Of a stretch of DNA of 64,000 bases, positions 34,635 to 45,785 are shown in pieces. The notes below the pieces were generated by a model, which was not told where the DNA came from, ran no database searches, and was given only the letters and a program-made list of their open reading frames with translations. Source of the DNA: Dysidea avara (Eukaryota; Porifera; Demospongiae; Dictyoceratida; Dysideidae); NCBI RefSeq assembly GCF_963678975.1, contig NC_089275.1, positions 31,371,977-31,435,976 of the forward strand, given 5' to 3'. The stretch's first letter is position 1. Each line of letters starts with the position of its first letter. The translations under genes were made by a program, and so were the position numbers.

Positions 34635-34676
34635 GTGTGCGTGTGTGTGTGCATGTGTGTGTGTGTGTGTGTGTGT
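34635..34676. repeat. GT microsatellite
   Basis: A (GT)n run with a few GC interruptions. Similar GT tracts at about 48346-48415 and 49639-49674 are followed by a common phrase with TCTTCTACA and CACACACAAAAGCA, so the tract may belong to a dispersed element. Confidence 0.85.
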
Positions 34677-36388
34677 AAGAAGTCCACACACCCAGCACCC
34701 CCAATACTATTACCGCCGCATAATTCATACTGAATAGTATTGGAGTAATTTATTGTCCATTTTCTCTCATTATAGAGACTATTGAAGTACTTGTTTCAAT
34801 ACTGACTAAAGACGGAGTTTGTATAGGTAGTATTGGAACACTATTTTGCAGCATGCAAAAAAAACTTACAAAGGATTGGAAATGCGCGATCAAAACAATA
34901 GTGATATCATATCCAATCCTCGTTATGGTATTTACACTCCCTCTGCCCGGTTACTAGATGCACAAGCTTATTCGTTTCTTCTTTCGTAGCATGAGTAGTT
35001 CTCTTTATTGATGTACAACCTTCTTCAAATGAGCCCAGCACTACTAGGTGAGTAATTGATAAAGGAAAATAGTGTAACACACCCTAAAACCTCAACCTAG
35101 CACGTAAGGAAGTTCCGAGACTCATGGCTATTCACACTTGTGGAATTTTTACAAAGAAACAAAAACGCTTTGTTGAACACAATTTATAAGAGAATACTTG
35201 AAACCATTAGTAAAGTGCAGTGCTTTGTTTTATAGATGCTAAAACTATTTCCTAAGTTGTGGTTTGAAGCTCGGTTTGAAGTAATTTCATTATGTTGATT
35301 TGTGGAGTTTTGTCGTAGTACTGGTAGAAGAAACAGCAAGCTACTATACAGCATAAAAGAGCTTAATGTTATGGTAATGCAGTGCAAACATGCATCAGCT
35401 CTAATTCAGATGTGGCATTAGCCATCAATACATGTGATCCAGCAGTTCAATGTATTGTCCTGAAGTCACAGTCACTGGTGCATAGCTGTCCACCACTTGG
35501 TTGAGATGGTCATTATATTTAGACGCAGTGAGGGAGACAGTAGTGGAAGCAAAATGAAACTGTAGTAGTGAAGCACACTGTATGTAAGCAAGAGTTCATA
35601 CTAAATATATATATTATGTACTCTTGATGTAAGGCATCAACGTAATTTTATATTGGTGCATACAGTAGTGAATCAAGAGCCTACATGGATATAACAAAAC
35701 AGTTGGTCCACTGGATATCGAATTGATGTACCCATATCACACTGAAGGTAGCATCTAAACCTGGAGTCGCCAGTATCAATCATGAACAAAACGTATATGC
35801 ACACCATATATTATAAACAAATGCAATAACTGTTATTTAATAGCCATGAACCAAAATGAGTTTGCTTGATACTACCTCAGTACATCACGTTCAGTATTGT
35901 CCACTGCAGTTCAAACTCTGTATCAGTACAAAATAAGCGCAGTATACTGAATAGCACAACCACATACCAACTGTTGTTGATAGCATTTTTTCACCCTTTT
36001 GTAGTTGGTAAAAAATGCTAGAAAAGTGACAAACAAGTGGTTATTGTTGTAACAGTAATACAAATTGCTGTTTAAGATACTGTTACTCTGTTACAAAATC
36101 TGACATACGTATTATGCAGATCAATATAGCCATGTACTCTTAAGGAACAGCCATGAAATGTAGACATTTCATAGATGGTTTTGTTGAATTTCCTCTTAGA
36201 ATTGATTTCATAGTCACACAGAAAAATCACTAGTTTGGGAGCTAGGGTAATGAAATTGACACAGCATTTTAATAACAATCGCATCTATCACAGCTTGTGT
36301 GATCAGTTGCAACTACTGCCGAGGGGTCAGCAACAAGCTTTAAATCTCATAGGTCAATTCTTGAATCTTTCACTCCAGATTTTGGTGC
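34677..36388. other. Gene-free stretch in the SPP-like intron
   Basis: AT-rich. ORFs at 35184-35387 and 36072-36284 on the minus strand are low-complexity and unrecognised. A small inverted pair GCATTTTTTCACCC/ AAAAAATGC lies near 35984-36020. No gene is supported. Confidence 0.3.
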
Positions 36389-36391
36389 TAA

Positions 36392-36669
36392 GGCCGCATA
36401 AACTTAATTATTAGTTTCTCATCCCTGCCTGCATCACCGTTTTTCTTACCTCATCAAGGCTTTTTAACACCACTGGTGTCTAAGGGAGGCCAATTAGCAC
36501 CTTTTATAGTTGGTACCTTACTAGAGCAGTCTAAGAAAATCGCATTTTGAGTTATTTCAGCTAGCTAATTCAGCTATCTAGTTAGTAACAAATAGAACAA
36601 AATCTGCCCTCCCGCACTGTTATTTTGAGTACAGGAGGATGAGAAACTAACAATTAAGTTTATGTGGCC
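36392..36669. mobile_element. Harbinger-like MITE with TAA duplication
   Basis: The left end GGCCGCATAAACTTAATT and right end AATTAAGTTTATGTGGCC are inverted repeats, extending through AGTTTCTCATCC. TAA flanks both ends (36389-36391 and 36670-36672), the 3-bp target typical of PIF/Harbinger. It is non-coding. A related left end occurs near 16572. Confidence 0.8.
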
Positions 36670-37049
36670 TAAATACTTGGTAACTGACCCCTCAACTAAT
36701 GCAGATGCATACTGTAGTTAACGCACTATACCAGAGCGTTACACCATGAAATGCTTATGGCAGCCATGCCATCAAAGTTTAATTGTGAATGTAACATTAA
36801 GTATCATTTCATGATTTGTTTCATAGGCCATGAAATGCATATGCATATCAGAATTTCATGGCACTGTAGAGATTTCGTGGGTGCAGTACCCATGAAAATG
36901 GGAAAACCATAGGATCTTTCATAAGTAGAGGCATGATAAATTTATATACTCATCTGATAGTGAAATTACTCAATAGCAAATGGACTGCAGGGAGTAGGAG
37001 TATACAAGATTACCAGTGATACAGGCAGATTGAGTTAATGGGACATTTT

Positions 37050-37972
37050 CCTCATGGCTTTCGGTTACCTCAGGTGTGCCCCAGGGTTCAGTCTTAGGCC
37101 CTCTTCTTTTTTTACTTTACATTAATGACATTTCCTCTGTTATATCTCACAGCAAAGTCAAACTATTTGCTGATGATGTCATGATCTACAAGGAAATCTC
37201 ATCTCCTGATGATGTTAAATGGATTTCTCAAGTATAGCTCAGTGGGCAAAGAAGTGGCTCTTGCGTCTCAATCCACTTAAATGTGATAGCATAGTGATTT
37301 CCAACAAGCGTTCCCCAATTTTACCTTCATACAATCTAGATTCTTCTGTTATTCTACACCATCCTGTAATTCGATACCTTGGCATTATAGTTGACACAAA
37401 GCTGAACTGGAATGAACACTGTAAATATGTCTCAGCTAAAGCTACAAAAGCACTCAATTTTCTTCGCCACTGCCTGTTCAATGCTCCTTCATCCATTAAA
37501 TCTACTGCTTACAAATGCAATGCATTGTTATGGAATATGCCAGTCCAGTTTGGCATCCTCATACTGCTAAAAACATCAATGCTCTGGAATCTGTTCAGCG
37601 TAGAGCTGCCCGTTGGGCTTCCAATAGCAGGTGGATTCCTTCATCTCACTGTTGGAGTAAGTCTTCTGACGAATGCATCCAAGCATTAAAGTGGCCTACC
37701 ATTCAACAGCGTCACACCTACTTTACTATTTGTTGCATTCATGATAGTATCCACCACAGGAATTCCTTACCATTTAGTGAACATTTTCAGTTGTCCCAAG
37801 CTCCCACAAGGTGTCACCCTCTATCTATCCGCCCTGTGACATCGTCTATTAATTCTTTTCGTTACTCTTTCTTTGTGAACAGCCCATTTCTGTGGAATAC
37901 CATACCCCATACCATCCTGCGAATTAAACAGCCACCCTTGTTCCGTTTAGCCCTCCGTCGTTTTCTTTTTTA
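37050..37972 (+). mobile_element. LINE reverse-transcriptase relic, 5'-truncated
   Basis: It begins within the catalytic palm: SGVPQGSVLGPLLF, then LYINDISS and LFADDVMIY (FADD motif). Frameshifts near 37230 and 37510 break the frame, after which LNPLKCDSIVISNKR, RYLGIIVDTKLNWNEH, LESVQRRAARW and FLWNTIPH complete a CR1/Jockey-type C-terminus with stop near 37972. The protein differs clearly from the LINEs at 2610 and 15740, so it is a third subfamily. It lies in the long intron of the SPP-like gene, in the same orientation. Confidence 0.9.
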
Positions 37973-38095
37973 AATCTTCTCTATACTTAATGTTCTTGTT
38001 TTGTTGGTATTTATTTTTGTTCTTGTAGTAGTTATTTTGTTTTTCAGGTGTATTTGCTTATGTCGTTGTTTTTGTAATTTCTGGTGTTTAATCAA

Positions 38096-38640
38096 GACTC
38101 ACGGTAGTGAGTCGCGCGGCCAGTAAAGCAGAAACGCGCGCCGCAGACAATAAATGACGCGACCACTACGTGAGGATTTTACAGGAACGAACGTTGTCAA
38201 ATTCGGCCTTCCTGTAACTAACCCGCCACTTACGCTATCCCTCTGAAACTCTAGGGTTGAACTCATCGTGTCACTAGTAACTACCACACAAGCAGTGAAG
38301 CAAATTCATGCCGATTGTTTCGTGATCGAGATTGCCGACATCAAAGGGGAAGTTTCATTTTTTTTTTTTTTTTTATCGCATGCGGTTAGACGCAACCGCA
38401 TGTGTATGCCTTGCGTTCCTTTGTGCATTCCGAACATTGATTGCCCTGCTATTGCTTCAGTATTCACTCAATCGCCTCAAGATTCACATCATCGATTTCA
38501 CCATACATGATTACCCTACAGTCTTAACTTCAGCACCAAACGAAGTTTCAGTCGTCCTCAGTCGACCTACAGGCCAAATACAAATCCCAGATTGTTGTTT
38601 TCCGCAATACTCGCTTGGCATGTAGGGCAATGTATCTTTA
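38096..38640 (+). repeat. Hairpin-led repeat downstream of the LINE relic
   Basis: It opens with GACTCAC-GGTA-GTGAGTC (38096-38113) then CGCGCGGCC, the same design as at 5549 but with one base pair exchanged in the stem. A long T-run lies at about 38358-38375, followed by a palindromic GCATGCGGTTAGACGCAACC word. ORFs of 80 and 97 codons over this part differ only by frame and have no known domain. Confidence 0.55.
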
Positions 38641-38691
38641 AACTGTTCTAAAAGTTTCGTTCAGATTGAAACCTATGTTTTCGAGAATGGC

Positions 38692-39005
38692 TAGTTTGAA
38701 ATTTGAATTTAGTCGCCCCCACGTAATTTGCTCTCTAAGAATTTTACTCGGAATTTAAAGAATGACGCAAAGCACAACTGCGGTCACTGGGTATTGATGA
38801 ACTGGCGCTCTATGTAGTTAATCAGTGCATATAGCCACAAAGAAGTGTGCTGCCATAGATTATAGTCCACAGATATGATCTATGGTGCTACATACCATCG
38901 TTCGTTTTTAAATTTGAATTTAGTCGCCCCCACCGTGACGTAATTTGTCCTCTAAGGGCGCGGCTTAAAGAATGACACAGAGTACAACTGTGGTTACCAG
39001 TTGTT
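38692..39005. repeat. Diverged direct duplication of about 100 bp
   Basis: AAATTTGAATTTAGTCGCCC, then CACGTAATTTG, CTCTAAG, TTAAAGAATGACGC and a CAACTGCGGT-like end occur at about 38692-38790 and again at about 38907-39005. It may be a tandem duplication or two nested copies of one repeat. Confidence 0.6.
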
Positions 39006-39965
39006 GACACAAGCTGCGAGTAATTAGCACATGTAGCTAGCCAATTGTCACCATGCATTATTGCATTTTACAGCACCCCCACACAAAAATTACACATGTA
39101 ATTACAACATACAGAGGACACATGAATACCAAACACTTTTCACAACAATAATGTAAGAATTGTACAATAATGACTGTAATATAACTGCTATGAAAATGTT
39201 TTCCAGTGGCCCGCCATGGTAGCAAATCTCACATGACGGCATGTATATTCATCCAAACACAATGGGAGTAACAAGTAAGTATGATAACAAGTTGATATGA
39301 CTCCATTTGTAGAATCCAGATGAGTGGGTGTTGCTCCAGTATGTCTAAACAGTTAACAAACATTCCTGTTATAAATACGTGCTAGAGTTGCAATATAATA
39401 GTATAGTATTTAAATGTAACAATACATAGTCTCCATTGCATCACTATCAAACGACACTAAGTGGAGGATAAAGTTGCATCTCTAGTATGTACACTCTATC
39501 AGTACAACCTGTCTTAATGGCCACCAGTATAGAAAGACAACCTCTCTTGAAAAGCCAATTCCAATTGAGAATTTATACACTGTTACCTGTTTAATGAGTG
39601 AAGGTGGCAATAAACAAGTTCCACCGTAACTTATACACGTGATGTGATCCTGTATATTCTGTCAGTGGATGAGATCCACTTGGCCAGGACAAAATGTGAC
39701 TCAAATGTCCTGGATGATCCATACTCAACCCACTTATGACCCAGTGGCACAATGGAACTGAGTATAGAGAATACAATTATATTTATTTCTAAGATGTGTG
39801 GATGTGTGGACACATTACAACACATTACATGTACATACAAGACATGCTACGTACTGTTTTAGCAATTCAAGTCACCAAATTATGTACGGACCAGTCAACA
39901 ATGCTTTATAGTGCCCATCAGTAAACCTGAAGAAAAGTTATGAAAAATAAAAATTCACATAAATA
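39006..39965. other. Gene-free stretch with pogo-like remnants
   Basis: Around 39490-39630 there are words AACCTGTCTTAATGGCCACC and AAGTTCCACCGTAAC in opposite orientation, which look like worn ends of the pogo/Tigger-like MITE family. No gene is seen. Confidence 0.35.
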
Positions 39966-40173
39966 CAATGAAGCCTCATTAATATGGCCAGCTGTGGAAC
40001 CAAAAAAATTGGCCTGAATAACAAGGTGGCCTTATTAATGAGGTCATAAAGTACTGCTTAGCTATATTTGGGATCTACTAGAGGTGGCCAATATAATGAG
40101 GTGGTCTTATTAAAGAGGTGGCCACTAAGTGAGGTTTCAATTAAAGAGGTGGCCACTAAGTGAGGTTTCACTG
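39966..40173. mobile_element. Pogo-like MITE with TA flanks and an internal tandem copy
   Basis: The left end CAATGAAGCCTCATTAATAT and right end GTGAGGTTTCACTG form inverted repeats with TA on both sides (39964-39965 and 40174-40175). The right-terminal phrase TTAAAGAGGTGGCCACTAAG is present twice in tandem. It is non-coding. Confidence 0.7.
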
Positions 40174-40175
40174 TA

Positions 40176-41518
40176 CATACAGTTCACAATCACAATGGTG
40201 AACAATATTAATGGTTAACAATATACACTGAAACCTGCAGGTCACTTCTTGTGGAAGATTGTTCTCTACACTAAATGACACATTCAGAGATTGTATTTAG
40301 ATGGATGATACAGTAACACATTGTGACTTCAATACTCGTGATGTGTCAATGCTAGGCAGCAACCATATACACGGCACTGCCAATGCACAACATCATACTT
40401 GCTCGCACACACAATTTCGCTCAAGATTTTACAAATTGATAATTAAGAGGTGTGGAAACTAGCTGTTCGCTCGAAAGACTGTGTGGCAGCTGTTTTCCTT
40501 CTGTACAAGTGGCCACCAAGACAGGTCCACTGTGGATGAAAGCCATGCAGGCATTAGATATTTGGTATTTTATGTGTTGAAGGCATTCCAGGGCCTCCGG
40601 TAGTCTCAAATCTCACCACAGTTTACCTCAGGCAGTGTTGTGGTTACCACTAAACCACCGGAATGCTGTGCTATGTTCATCTTATGCTTGGCTACTGTAT
40701 AGTAGAATACTCTGAAAAATATATCCTATGGATAATGACTTCATCACTTTCTTCATCAGGAGCTTATAAGGACCAATAGTGAAACTTTTACACTTTGGGC
40801 TGACAGCCAACTGCCTAAGTCTTAAGCAGTGCCTTTGGTGCTCTAACAGATTGGCTGCCCCCTTGCTGCCAGCACTCACTGTCTCATACGCTGTCACACA
40901 CTAAATCCATCTCTATAGCCAGTTAGAACAGCATGCTTCTTACCTTTTTTAAGGCCGCAAAATGCAGCCACCTCTTTAAAAAGCTAGGTCAGAAATTTTT
41001 TGTCCCTACGGCCTGAATAATGACCAGTTTTCACTGTACTATTAGTGATTAGTGATCACGGAGGATTATTTATTAAGATACTAAGATATACAAACGCTAC
41101 AACCTCTAAATATAGCAGTAAATTTTTTTACCCTGGTCCAATGTCTCGTAATAATTGTGAGAGACTCTACTGTGACAAATACATGTTTATCATGATATGT
41201 ACTAATCGCCTTTTTACAATTAAGTTTTACAACAGAAATACATGTATAGTTAAACTCACCAATTGTGACTAAATCCCTTCAACACGAAAAGACAAGTAAT
41301 GAGACAACCTTGGAGACAACAGCCTCACAAGCCTATTCTTGTGCGCTTATTTAGTAGTAATAAAAATTTTAAAGGCGTTTATTTACAACAGGACATAATT
41401 ACGCGCCCTTCTATTGTCTCTGTACATACTTGCCTTTCTTTACTATTCTCATTTCATTTCACAAGATCTCTTGGCAGGGGCGTAGCTTCTTCACTTGAAT
41501 TAGTCAATGCTTGAAGTA
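40176..41518. other. Gene-free stretch in the SPP-like intron
   Basis: AT-rich with small unrecognised ORFs on both strands (40421-40897 -, 41045-41514 +). AGGGGCGTAGCTTC near 41475 resembles the end of the CAGTGGCGTAGCC hAT-type family without a partner end. Confidence 0.3.
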
Positions 41519-41711
41519 GATCGAGATACTCTAATAGAACAGTCACATTTCTACAAGTGCCATATTTTTATATTGTAAAGTCTGTAAGTAGTGTAAGTAG
41601 CTAGTAATTTAAACTATACAATCCTATGCTAAGCAGAAGTTGTAACTATGCTAAATATTGATTGCTGTGTTACAGCTGTTTTGCGACTGCTCTAATAGAG
41701 TATCTTGATCG
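41519..41711. repeat. Two CTCTAATAGAG motif copies in opposite orientation
   Basis: One copy (about 41519-41546) reads ATCGAGATACTCTAATAGAA then CAGTCAC. The other (about 41684-41711) reads GCGACTGCTCTAATAGAGTA then TCTTGATC. They lie outside any transposon I could delimit and about 90-280 bp before the hAT-type element that carries a third copy. Confidence 0.75.
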
Positions 41712-41801
41712 TTTTAATGCAGTACAAGATGAAAGGCAAAGTGTTATTAAGGGTTTACTAGTTAAAATGGGTGGTAGTTGACTGCAGTTGCATGCCACTA
41801 A

Positions 41802-42006
41802 CAGGGCCGTCCAGAGAAATTAGAGAGCCCAGGGAAAAGAGTTAAAGAGGGGCCCAGGGGCAAGGAAGAGTCTAGATCCTGACTGCTCTATTAGAGTATA
41901 TCGATCTTTCTTTAAACAGGTATTCAAGGGGCCCCTTTCGGGCTGGGGCAGGGAGAAAAATACCCCAGTTGCCCCCCCCCCCCCCCCCCCCATGTGGGCG
42001 GCCCTG
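41802..42006. mobile_element. Non-autonomous hAT-type element (GGGCCGTCC family), short copy
   Basis: Ends CAGGGCCGTCCAGAG and GTGGGCGGCCCTG are flanked by a perfect 8-bp duplication GCCACTAA (41794-41801 and 42007-42014). Compared with 21381-21767 it lacks the central block. It keeps one CTCTATTAGAG motif (about 41881-41908) and a poly-C run near its right end, which produces false glycine-rich ORFs on the minus strand. Confidence 0.95.
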
Positions 42007-42132
42007 GCCACTAAAATTACAGTTATATTTTAATATTCTGTCATTGTAATCAGGGGTTTCTGTCAAAACCATGGAAACTCACTTACTGTTATCAACAGTG
42101 CATTGCTTATTCTAACAAAAAGTATTGAAATC

Positions 42133-42755
42133 CCATCCAAAAACAGCTTATAGCTGTAAAAAAAGTGCGCGTCCAAGTAAAGCAGAGTTAACTGCGACAA
42201 AAAGTAATGATATCATAATGCGGCCATGTGCGAGGTGTGCAAGTTGTAAAATTAATATTAGCTAATCAGATAATACAATGTTATTGTTAAAGTGTTAATG
42301 AGAACTATGTGATGCTGCTATTTTTAAGTGTGTGAGCATCTTCATAGATGCCACACAAATTTAATTCTCAATAAAGCAATGTGTATAGATTCTCTGATAG
42401 CAATAAATAGTTTGAGTTTGGCCGTCTTTCCTGTATACTGCAATGCTACGAACAAAGGAAAGGTGGCCAAACTCAAACTATTTATTGCTATCAGAGAATC
42501 TATACACATTGCTTTATTGAGAATTAAATTTGTGTGGCATCTATGAAGATGCTCACACACTTAAAAATAGCAGCATCACATAGTTCTCATTAACACTTTA
42601 ACAATAACATTGTATTATCTGATTAGCTAATATTAATTTTACAACTTGCACACCTCGCACATGGCCGCATTATGATATCATTACTTTTTGTCGCAGTTAA
42701 CTCTGCTTTACTTGGACGCGCACTTTTTTTACAGCTATAAGCTGTTTTTGGATGG
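42133..42755. mobile_element. Large perfect-looking foldback, arms of about 291 bp
   Basis: Arms 42133-42423 and 42465-42755 are reverse complements with no difference that I noticed, around a 41-nt centre. One sign is that the same 72-codon frame can be read on both strands except at its middle. The outer ends are CCATCCAAAAACAGC and its inverse. No target duplication is visible. Such identity means a recent origin or ongoing conversion between arms; a hairpin-joined assembly artefact is also possible. It has no coding function. Confidence 0.9.
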
Positions 42756-42981
42756 TATTAATTACTTGACTAACCTTTGACGTGTCTAGGGAGGTGCAGT
42801 ACTGGTTGCTCTTCGCCACCGGCCAACTGTTGTTGGTAGTGGTGGTTTTGGTATGTGTACCTGGTCCCAGTTGCTGGGTTTGATTTAAAGAATTTTCTGT
42901 CCTAAGATTTCTTTTTGGGATCAATTGCCTACTGGGTCTTATATTTTTATTTTCCAGATGTGCTGATACTTGGGCAGGGAA
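42756..42981 (-). repeat. Duplicated exon-like segment, copy 1
   Basis: About 225 bp nearly identical to 44199-44423. On the minus strand it is open and looks like an exon: an AG acceptor before CACATCTGG, then codons reading RTENSLNQTQQLGPGTHTKT and VAKSNQYCTSLDTSK, and a donor AAAG|GTTAGT at about 42775. Upstream, the frame is open to 43062 in this copy only. The protein is not recognised. Confidence 0.5.
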
Positions 42982-43304
42982 GGACTTTGGTGCCCAGAGG
43001 CATTCTACGCACCAAAGGCCTTCCTTTAAGCCATGATTGGGTCTAAATACTAAAATAACCATCCTAGAGACCAGGTACTATCACATTCCCTCTATCAGGA
43101 ATGGAGATGCTGCGAATGCAGCTAGAGCTTTTAAAAAGCTCTGTTTTTCAGAATGGCGAGACCAGAATTGGCACTGGGCGGCCGAATGCTGATCTGGATT
43201 CTGAGAAGTGTGGAAGAGGCAGCATTTGCTAAGAAGCAGTGTGCTACACTCCTCGCAACGAGGAGCTGACACTGACCAGCTATGACAGAGCTGCGTGCCA
43301 AGAC

Positions 43305-43720
43305 TCCTGTTGGGGGAGGTGGCATTGACTCATGAGGGGGGGGTCACATGCCAGGCACTCCCGTTCTTGTATCACATCTGTTGGGGGAGGTGACATTGAC
43401 TCATGAGAGTCGCATGCCAGGTGCTCCCTTGCTTGAATTACATCTGTTGGGGGAGGTGACATTGACCCATGGAAGTCACATGCCAGGCACTCCCTGCCTG
43501 CAGTGAGCAAAGGAGTGCATCGTGTGTGTCAGTAGCTGTAACAACAAACAGAAAATACAGTATGCAATATTGGCTAATAACTGCAACAGCTTTGGCATGG
43601 CAGAGCTGTGGAAGTTCTGGTATTGGTCCGTGATACAGTCTCCTGCCAGGCACTCCCTTGCGTTTGGCATCGCTGCTTGGTAATGGCCCATGATAGTCTC
43701 CAGGCTATACTACCACTTAG
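43305..43720. repeat. Minisatellite with GTTGGGGGAGGTG units
   Basis: At least three tandem units of about 65-70 bp lie between 43305 and 43500, each with TGTTGGGGGAGGTGACATTG, ACTCATG and CACATGCCAGGCACTCCC. A detached partial unit with CCAGGCACTCCC is near 43640-43670. The overlapping minus-strand ORFs (43131-43691) are translations of the repeat. Confidence 0.8.
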
Positions 43721-44198
43721 CATTGGCAGTATAATAGGTTCACCTACAGGGAGCTAATGAGTACATCAATGCACAAGTATGATAGCATCATGTGATGACA
43801 ATACAACAGAGGCGCAGTACTGGCTAGTTGTATCACCACCAGTGTGCCTGCTCGAAGGAGTGCTACCACTGAAGCGATTAATAGAGGGTGGAGTGCAATG
43901 TATATGTATATATGTGTGTGTGCTATACCCTGTATGTGGGTCAACCACGTACATTTTTATTGGAATTTATTGTTGTAGGCATGATGTTGCTGTGAAAACT
44001 GGTATTTGTGCATAAGAGGGATGGGATGGGAGGGTAACACTTGTCTAACAACTAACGCCACGTGCTACTGCGCATGTGCTAGGATTCTTATTAGTGCGTC
44101 GTTATTCTTATTAATGTCTCGAGTCTAAGAGTGAATGCTCGAGGCCGCCATCAAGTTCAACATTAACTTTGTTTAAAGGTATTTTAAACTACATTTAA

Positions 44199-44423
44199 TA
44201 TTAATTACTTGACTAACCTTTGACGTGTCCAGGAAGGTGCAGTACTGGTCGCTCTTCGCCACCGGCCAACTGTTGTTGGTAGTGGTGGTTTTGGTATGTG
44301 TATCTGGTCCCGGTTGCTGGGTTTGATTTAAAGAATTTTCTGTCCTAAGATTTCTTTTTGGGATCAATTGCCTACTGGGTCTTATATTTTTATTTTCCAG
44401 ATGTGCTGATACTTGGGCAGGGA
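44199..44423 (-). repeat. Duplicated exon-like segment, copy 2
   Basis: The second copy of the segment at 42756-42981, in the same orientation and 1.2 kb away. The minus-strand frame is kept with a few amino-acid changes (for example QQPGPDTHTK, VAKSDQYCTFLDTSK), and both splice-like ends remain. The two copies could be duplicated exons of an unknown gene or short terminal repeats of an element that encloses 42982-44198. Confidence 0.5.
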
Positions 44424-45785
44424 GGATCGTCGATGAGAGGAGAGTGGAAGCCGAAGTAAAAGCAGTTTAAATGCCACTAAAACAAATTATGCAAAACCCT
44501 TGATTTTGGAATGAACGAGAATGTGTGGACAATGTAACCGTTATGCTTAGAATACTTGGCTAGTGCTAGAAATGCAATGCATGAAATGTGACCCTATTTT
44601 GTAAACTAATGGATGAGGCTTTGGATGCTTATCTATTTTATTTTAGCTTGATATCTTAATATAGGCCAATTTACATTACAAACTTAACTTTTTATGATTA
44701 GTGTAATGCATTAAGTTCTGTGAGTGATTACGTGGAACAAATGGTGACAATCACTTTGTTGACAAATAGTTCAATTTCTACCTTCTAAAATACATATAAA
44801 GAGATTTCTGACAGTTGAATCAAGTATTCTTGGTACTTTTCTGCAATTAATTGCATGTATCATTGTCTCAAGACTTAGTTTAACTATTCTAGCACCTGAA
44901 CAAATCACCCAATGTGTATACTAATTGGTGCCTCGCACATGTGAATTGTGAAATTACTATATAGTGTGATATAATCATCCACATCTCCTACTGTAGCTAA
45001 CTGAAGCTTTAGGGGTGAAATTTCACAACAAAGGTTTAATAGAAAAACTCAATTGAATTTTGCCATGTGTGGAAAAGGATGGTTTTCAAAATATGGTCGC
45101 AAATAGTGTTTCATCAGTTTGCCTAACAAAAGAAAGTACATCATCTTAATCCTTACACAAAGCCGGTGCAATCAAAAAGCTAATAATCCCCAGTGATCCC
45201 TACCATTTACTGTTGTTGTATTTCGAATATTGAGGTACACCGAGGGGCCTGACAACTACTGGAATCCTATGTTAATCACTTAGAATCCCAAAATAATATC
45301 TAGAATCTTGTTTAAGAGTCTGAAATCTTCGGTAAATGGAATCTCAACGAATCAAAACTGTTCAAGTTTGATTATTTCTGTATATTATTTTGTAAATTAT
45401 GCTGTAAGTTATCTCATGCAATCAGTTTACTCTCACGAGTCATGCAAACATGTCTTGACACATCTGTACAGGCAATAATAGAAATTAAGCCTGAACTTCC
45501 AGTAATCCAGTCAGCCTGGTAGTTATACTGTAGTTGAGTACATAAGAATAATAATTTACAGCGTATGTGTAGCTACAGTATGCAAATTTTGAAGTGTGGA
45601 ATTTTTTTTACTTGGAATCTGGGATCTTCGTATGGAATTCAGGATCTTTGTAAAACCTTGATGAGATTTGGAATCTTACACACAATTTTTAGGTGGTGTC
45701 AGACCTCTCATGATGTTTCAAAGAAAACTATGCACAAGTAACATACAATAGTACTATTAAAACACTTTTGCCTTGTGAAGCACAA
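44424..45785. other. Gene-free stretch
   Basis: AT-rich. Between about 45250 and 45700 there are repeated GGAATCT/GAATCTTG words, and opposing phrases GAGGGGCCTGACA and TGTCAGACCTCTC that may be worn ends of one element. No gene is supported. Confidence 0.35.

Noticed and set aside
42328-42560. Two 72-codon ORFs on opposite strands with the same sequence
   Set aside because: This is the direct result of the perfect inverted repeat; they are not genes.
43131-43691. Overlapping Pro/Cys-rich minus-strand ORFs
   Set aside because: They arise from the GTTGGGGGAGGTG minisatellite in several frames.
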